From Thamnocephalis sphaerospora (lineage: Eukaryota > Zoopagomycota > Zoopagomycetes > Zoopagales > Sigmoideomycetaceae), in the NCBI GenBank assembly GCA_003614735.1, contig KZ992619.1, positions 1-26,098 on the forward strand: a DNA stretch of 26,098 nt, in the 5' to 3' direction. The translations under genes and the position numbers were made by a program. Each line of letters opens with the position of its first letter. Position 1 is the first letter of the stretch. The notes below the pieces were generated by a model, which saw only the letters and a list, made by a program, of their open reading frames with translations, was not told the DNA's origin and did not search any database. Below, piece after piece: positions 20,956 to 26,098 of this stretch.

Positions 20956-21339
20956 TTATTTGATCTTGGCCTCGTTGAAAAGGACATGCTGTCGCACTGC
21001 GTAACGGCATCGACGGTCAACGGATAGGGCCGCCGGCTGACGCGCCAGTCCTAGCACACCTACCCTTTGGATCATACTTCATCATCGACAGCTTTGGCGA
21101 CAGACGCGGGCGCGACCGCGTGTAGAAGAAGCCGGTACCAGCGCTGCTGAGCAGCTTGACCAGGATAACGCTGGATACAGGTGCACGACACGCACATGGA
21201 GCAACAGCGTGTTAGACGTGCCACGCGTAGATACGACGGCGCATCGCTGGCTTACCGAGCCTTCGCCTTTTTCGCCACTGTTACGCAGCAAGGAGCATCA
21301 GTGCAAGTCGCTGGCGTCAGTACAAGCAGGAGCATTCAT
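20956..21339 (-). CDS. MRPL39: Mitochondrial ribosomal protein bL33m
   Basis: Large-subunit protein of the mitochondrial ribosome, bacterial L33 family. It was found by reading short exons. Exons: 21339-21324 (tentative), 21277-21256, 21170-21064, 20996-20956, giving 61 aa. Diagnostic pieces: KKAKARVILVKLLSSAGTGF, FYTRSRPRLSPKLSMMKYDP, then VRQHVLFNEAKIK and TAA, nearly the bacterial ending VRQHVIYKEAKIK. Joins at 21255/21171 and 21063/20997 are exact and in phase. The N-terminus is less sure. Homology begins at a GTG codon (21278) whose TG directly follows an acceptor-like AACAG. I therefore place an upstream 16-nt exon, MNAPA plus one base, joined through a 46-nt intron. Like other L33m proteins it has almost no extension, and the basic N-terminus may serve for import. 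It is divergent from BCAS2, 222 bp away. Confidence 0.92.
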
Positions 21340-21561
21340 GATTTGAACCTCGGCTGCAGCAGAAAGCCTAGTGCAGAACCGATCGGCTGGCATCGCCACT
21401 TACTGTTGTCACTGGGAAAGCACAATCGAACGAGTAAAGATCGGGTCAGCGGCGCGTGGCTCGGCGAGTGCACTTTTTGTTTGTTCTTGTTGTTTTGGCC
21501 GTAAACACCCACGGCGCCAATTCTGCCTGCCCAACTCACGCTGCATTAGCGTTGCGCAATC

Positions 21562-22531
21562 ATGAACGGAGCAGCTGACGGCCTCATTGATGCGCTCCCG
21601 TGTAAGTGCCGGCGACAGAGTGGGGCGGCGATGGCCCGATGGCCACGGCTGCTGTCACTGACGGCGTTATCTTTGCAGATGTCGACCTGCAAATTGACGA
21701 AGATGGTAGGAACGCTACGACGCAACTTGCGAGCGAGAGCTAACGCGCACGTTGCTGCAAACCCAAAGGCGTGCGCGATTCGGTGGAGAAACTGATTGAA
21801 GACGAGTTGAGCACATTCCAATTTGAAGATAACGGCCGGCTGCCAACGCTCAAGCTGGCTGCTGAGGTATGTCTGGCGGTTCGCGCTAGCTGGAACCCAC
21901 ATTGGCTTAGTAGATGATGTTTTTTGCAACGGATCAGGCAAAGGATGCAGAGGACGCGCCTCTTTGGCGTACTGCACTCGCGGATATCAAGCAGGGCGAC
22001 GAGAAGCTGAATGCGCTGGACCTGACGCGCTACCGTGTGCCAACCGTACCCGAGGACGGTAGCGGCGCAAGCGCTGAAGAGTGGCAAAAGCTGCGGCAAG
22101 TCACAGAGCTGCAGCTGCAGTACCAGCACCAGCGGTAGGCAGCGTGTAAAGTGCTGTACACTGCTACCTGGCGATACTCACGACGCGTCGACAGTGTCTG
22201 CAACCTAGAGCTTTTGCAAAAGTACGGCGCCAACGCCTGGCGGATGCACAACTTTCAGGTAGAGGGCGAGCTGAATGCCGTAAAGCAGGAGTTGGAGCGG
22301 GAAAAGGCTAGCGTCGTCGCATGCAACCAGGAGCGCAAGGCGATGCAAGTGGACGCAGGCACAAAACTGGCCAGACTGGAGGCACAGTGGTACGAGCTGG
22401 TCGCCAAGAACGCACAGCTAGAGGTTGCGTGTGTGGGCCTGGAGAACCAGATCAAGGAATGGAAGCAGTATGCGGAGGATATGGAAAAGTACCAGCGCAC
22501 ACACTTTGAAAACACGACGGATGCGGCATAG
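21562..22531 (+). CDS. BCAS2: Splicing factor BCAS2/SPF27 (NTC core subunit)
   Basis: Core subunit of the Prp19 complex (NineTeen complex) in the spliceosome; fission yeast Cwf7. Exons 21562-21601, 21679-21705, 21769-21866, 21938-22134, 22195-22531 give 232 aa (human 225). The start fits the family: GLIDALPYVD, rebuilt across the 77-nt intron, then GVRDSVEKLIEDEL (family: GVREAAAALVEEE). The C-terminal half is coiled coil: NLELLQKYGANAWRMHNFQV, matching the human [20 protein letters not shown] region, then AGTKLARLEAQWYELVAKN. The second exon is only 27 nt. The frame closes at every junction. Its 3' end converges with ZW10, with 122 bp between stops. Confidence 0.93.
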
Positions 22532-22653
22532 GGGCACGCTGTGTCAGGCTGTAATATCCATTTCAACGCGACTTGCGCTTGCGCACGTGTTGGTACTGAA
22601 GCCCGTGTAAATCATGAGCAGGCTATGCAAAAGACAGCGGGCGGCGAAGACAC

Positions 22654-25600
22654 TTAGTCGCCGATCTTTTCGCGGATCTCTGCAATGTTGCTCTGGCGAA
22701 GTGGTGTGTCGGAGAAGAGTGCGCGTATAAGCCCAACCAGCTCATTTGCCGAAAACATGTGGAGCTTTCCGTCACGAAAGCGCTGCATAATGTCGGAAAA
22801 GCTTAGTTCCAGCAAGGTCACTAGTTGGCTGTACTTTTCCCAGTGTGCAATCCACGCGGACACCTGTGTCTACGTGTAAACGTGCTTAGTATGACGCAGA
22901 AACCACTGCCGTTGCGCGCTAAACGTCATTCGTACCTTGTTAGCATTCGTGCGATCCACGGCCTCCACAAGCTTGGTGAGCTCAAAAAGCATCTGACATG
23001 CTTTGTGCAGCTGGTAAGACTCGACCTCGGAAATATCCGCCAGATCCAGTAGTTCGGTAATGACACGCCCCAAAATCGCATCTACCAGCAGACCAATGGC
23101 GCGGTTGTGGAGGTTACTTGGCAATACCGGCTGTCGCGCAAGATATTGCAGCGTGTGGGTCAGCGAGTGCCAGCGGGTACGGTGGTAACACGTACCTTCC
23201 ATACGTCCGACAGCTTGCGCAGCGAATATACTGTCTGAGTAATGGTCTGCTGAATCTTGTCGTAGCGATCGTCTTCTCCCGCATCATAGAACCCGCCTAG
23301 ATCGTCAAATGCCTCAAGCAGCGCATCCTTTTGCACTGCCTGGGGGCAGCGTCAATCACACTCTGGCCAACAGTGTGCCGGATACGAATTCACCATGCAA
23401 CCCACCAGTTGCTTATTAAAGTGCTGCTCGCCCATATGTCGCAGAAACGGCACCATGTCGCTAAAGTCCAAATGTGCTTGGGAAACGCCCGCCGGCATGT
23501 GATCGCCATAGTCGAGGCCCAGTACCAGAAGAAGGTGGCCCAGGTACATACAATCGTTGTGGAATTGCATAGCTAGCGCCGGTACCTGGCCAATGATGCG
23601 TGCCTGTTGGCGCGGAACGGTGGCCTGGAATAGACTGACAAGTGCACGCGCTGCTAGCGCAAACTGAAGCGCACTATATGCCGCACAGCGTAAAAAGTAA
23701 ACGCTGTGCATTTCTTCATAGCGTAGGGCCGAGCTTGGCAGGCACTCACCAGTCTGCGTTTAGCTGACATGCTTCTGCAAGGATGTCGTGAAGAAGTCGG
23801 CCCAGGTCTACCGCCGTGCGACTTACGCCGCATTGAGGGAAGAGGAACGGTTCTCGCGCCAAAGCAAGGTGCATGACAGCATCGGCGCTTTGATGACTCT
23901 GCTGCTGTGGCAGCTCTTGCGCCGAGCATAGCTTGCTATCACTATCCAGATACACTGCCCATCCGTCATAGGCACCCTGCTGTATTAGCTTTCCGCGTAA
24001 CGCGTGGAGCAACCTTCCGTCTGTCGCTGTCAAGCTAGCCGTGCACTTACATCTCCAGGGTTTGTGAGCAGGGTACTCTAGCTCAAAGTCATATTTGGCC
24101 AGCCGCCGGCGCCCGCAATCGAGCATGTATTTGCGCTTCTTTTCCGCGTAGTGGCGGTCCAAGTTATTGGCAAAAGCTGAAAGTGGGCTGTTGTCCGTGT
24201 TGGACATGCCTGTAGCGACATGCCTGTTAGCTGTAGGTGCGAGTAGTAGACACGTTGGCTCAACATGTTGTGAGTACTTGCCAAGATTGCACAGCACAGC
24301 CTCAAACGCGTGTGTGCGGTCGATTGTGCTTGTAAACTCGGCCAGTTCGCTGCGCTCCACTGGGAGTTTTTCATGCAGATAATCCTTTGCAACAATGCCG
24401 CACAGCGGACGACACACTGTGCTGCCAAATACTGTTGCATACTCTGGCCGGCTCGTGCCATCCTCGTAGCCCAGTACAGCGTCAGCGATAAATCTGAGGC
24501 CGCGCTCCAGATTACTGTAGAATGTGTCTGCTGTAGAATCGCAGAAGAATGGTAAGTGTCCCAGCCGTGTATAGTGTCAAGTAGTGCGGTGAATACCTGA
24601 CTGCTGGTCACAGGATGGCTCGTCGTCCGTTTGATCTGAGCAGTGCACAAGTTCTAACATGCGAATATCCCCATTCTCAACTGCCTGTAAGCTTGGCATT
24701 GATCCCTGTCGGTGGGTAAATAGCGGACGAAACAAGCAGCGCATGATCTGCTGTTGGAGACTCTGCAGCTGGCTGTGCAGCGTCCCAATGCGGTGCTGCG
24801 CTGCAACCACATCGGCAAGACTAATGTCTTTACAACGCGTGCCCATCGGTTGCCAGTGGCCAGTCAATGTGCCGCCAAAACTAAATGCACCTTGAGCAAG
24901 CTTACTTTGATGTTGGGCGTGCACCGTCAGCACGGATTTTTGGCCATGCTCAAGCGTCACAAGCCGCGAGAATGCATCGGCCAGCTCGTCTGAAAGAGTG
25001 TGTTGCAGCTGCCGGCGATTTTCCTGCCAAGACCGGGTTTACGCTCGACAATACTCTCGAGGGATATACTCAAAAGCGCACTCACTCTGCAACGTAGAAT
25101 AATGTCCGTGTCGTTCGTAAGCGCAGTATTTGCAATCACCGTATCCTAAATGAGTGCAGCAACAGGGACGCCGTACTCTTGAGCCGCCGATGCTTGAGCA
25201 CCGCCCAACACTAAATCCTACCACTGCCTCCAGTGCATCCAATGCCTTGCAGAAATCGCGCTCAATGCGTCTTTGCTGAAACTCGGTAAAGCTAGCTTGA
25301 ATCTACACCATATCTCGAAGATAAGTCGGCAAATTGTTTAGATGGCGTTCCGCAATAGCAACATTACCGTCTGCAGCGACTCGAGCGCGCATATGATGCT
25401 GTCCTGACGCTCAACTTCCTTTTGCAGAGTCGCCTGCTGCTGCAGTGCGCGCAAAAGCTCTTGCTTTGCGCCATTCTAGCGATGCAAGGCAGTGTCGGCT
25501 GTAGCGAATGTGGTGCCCAATACTCACACTTGCACCACTCACCTCTCCATCCAAAAGATCAAGCTGTGCTCTGCTCTGTGTAAATAGACCGGCTAGCTCC

Positions 25601-25905
25601 TCCGCGAGTTCGCCAGTTGAATGCAGCAGCGACTGCAGCAACAGCGGCTCTCTAACCACAGCCCCCACCAGTGCAGCCTTTCAGGCGTGCCGGACGTTAG
25701 CAGGTAATCGCCGCCCGGACACAGCGCTAGTTACCGTTGTCTCGCCAATTTCGCAATTCACCTGCGCCAGGCAGCGCAAAAGATGCTCGCGTTTGGCCGG
25801 CTGCTCGTAAAGAGCCGCATTCTCCTTTGTCTCTGTCTTTTCGTGCGGTGCAAACAGCCGCTCAACAAACTGCTGCTGCAGCTGCGGTTGTTCTTTGGCA
25901 GACAT
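22654..25905 (-). CDS. ZW10: ZW10 (Dsl1/RZZ subunit)
   Basis: Subunit of the Dsl1/NRZ tether that captures Golgi-derived COPI vesicles at the ER. In animals it also acts at kinetochores in the RZZ complex. Thirteen exons: 25905-25735, 25677-25543, 25475-25368, 25302-25222, 25145-25086, 25008-24597, 24530-24282, 24209-24051, 23954-23750, 23673-23406, 23339-23196, 23130-22936, 22863-22654, giving 798 aa (human 779). Conserved landmarks: FANNLDRHYAEKKRKYML (human YARN..THFANKK), LPALAMQFHNDCMYLGHLLL-like block (human HHNNCMYIAHHLL), FSDMVPFLRHMGEQHF, and the C-terminal ELSFSDIMQRFRDGK plus LVGLIRALFSDTPLR. The N-terminal 250 residues are mainly coiled coil, as expected. One intron (24210-24281) is GC-AG and would be in frame if kept. 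The acceptor at 25476 has an in-frame alternative nearby. Start: first ATG of the frame (MSAKEQ). Confidence 0.93.
24210..24281 (-). other. Candidate GC-AG intron in ZW10
   Basis: 72 nt with donor CTTG/GCAAGT, branch-like GCTAAC and acceptor GCTACAG. It is in frame and stop-free, so an ORF reader would treat it as 24 coding residues. The flanking parts align with ZW10 without those residues, and the size and signals match the other introns. Confidence 0.6.
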
Positions 25906-26012
25906 GCCTGTGCACAGGGTTGTGAGCGTGGCAAGTGACGGAATGACGGGTAATAACAGAGAGAGCACTACTCAGTGGACATTGTGTGTATACATGTTTG
26001 TGGGTAGTTGAG

Positions 26013-26020
26013 CCAATCAG
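26013..26020. promoter_or_regulatory. CCAAT box upstream of ZW10
   Basis: CCAATCAG on the plus strand, so ATTGG toward the minus-strand ZW10 gene, 108 bp upstream of its ATG. The identical octamer occurs upstream of the ArfGAP gene. Assignment rests on motif and distance only. Confidence 0.35.
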
Positions 26021-26060
26021 TCGTATTCACCTGCCATCATCTGCGCGCACATTCGCTCAC

Positions 26061-26098
26061 GTCTCATAGGCAAGAATAGAGCGCAGCCACTTTTCGGC
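26061..26098 (-). other. Possible partial exon at right edge
   Basis: Reading in from the right edge on the minus strand gives AEKWLRSILAYE, with the donor-like GAGAC/GTGAGC right after it at 26060. It could be the 3' part of an exon of a neighbouring gene, but 38 nt is too little to identify it. It does not join ZW10 exon 1 in frame. Confidence 0.2.

Noticed and set aside
21340-21360. tRNA-like GGTTCAAATC on the minus strand
   Set aside because: It resembles a T-loop, but the flanking bases do not form a 5-bp T stem and no acceptor or anticodon arm is present at the right distance.

Overview
The window is nuclear DNA from an intron-rich fungus, probably of an early-diverging lineage. I infer this from gene content and did not search for it. 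Most genes are broken by many short introns, mostly 50-100 nt, with GT(A/G)AG(T)-type donors and a CTAAC-like branch point just before a C/TAG acceptor. The set mixes fungal families (MET2 homoserine O-acetyltransferase, a DUF3712/TAG1-type vacuolar protein, VFA1, FYV7) with genes lost from budding yeast but kept in intron-rich eukaryotes (MFAP1, BCAS2/SPF27, full-length ZW10). I see no operon, Shine-Dalgarno site, CRISPR array, transposase, rRNA or convincing tRNA.

Layout. 1-730 (-): 5' part of MET2, running off the left edge. 1500-4651 (-): AMPK-related (KIN1/MARK-like) Ser/Thr kinase. 4652-7569: gene-poor block with simple repeats and some unresolved coding-like stretches. 7570-9105 (-): J-domain protein fused to a multi-pass TMEM185-like membrane region. 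9106-10048: intergenic, with a doubtful small membrane-protein candidate. 10049-10638 (+): Mss4/Dss4. 10806-12694 (+): ArfGAP1/Gcs1. 13090-15873 (+): TAG1-like DUF3712 protein. 16008-17098 (-): FYV7-like rRNA-processing protein. 17261-17815 (+): VFA1. 17951-19752 (+): MFAP1. 19830-20849 (-): YSA1/NUDT5 Nudix hydrolase. 20956-21339 (-): mitochondrial ribosomal protein bL33m, invisible to an ORF scan because its exons are 16-107 nt. 21562-22531 (+): BCAS2/SPF27. 22654-25905 (-): ZW10 in 13 exons.

I rebuilt exon-intron structures by hand. Each join was checked for reading phase, and most were checked against remembered family motifs. The reconstructed lengths fit the families well: MFAP1 439 aa, ZW10 798 aa, BCAS2 232 aa, bL33m 61 aa. 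The kinase C-terminus, the MET2 exon beyond 122 and the first exon of bL33m remain uncertain.

Themes. Several neighbours act in membrane traffic and vacuole biology (Mss4, ArfGAP, TAG1-like, VFA1, ZW10/Dsl1). Two are spliceosome proteins (MFAP1, BCAS2). Gene packing is tight from 10 to 26 kb: three convergent pairs have stop codons only 77, 122 and 134 bp apart, and two divergent pairs share 162 and 222 bp. The most interesting signals are an in-phase ladder of AG acceptors made by a microsatellite in the MET2 intron, the hidden bL33m gene with a near-split start, two GC-AG introns, and the J-domain/TMEM185 fusion.
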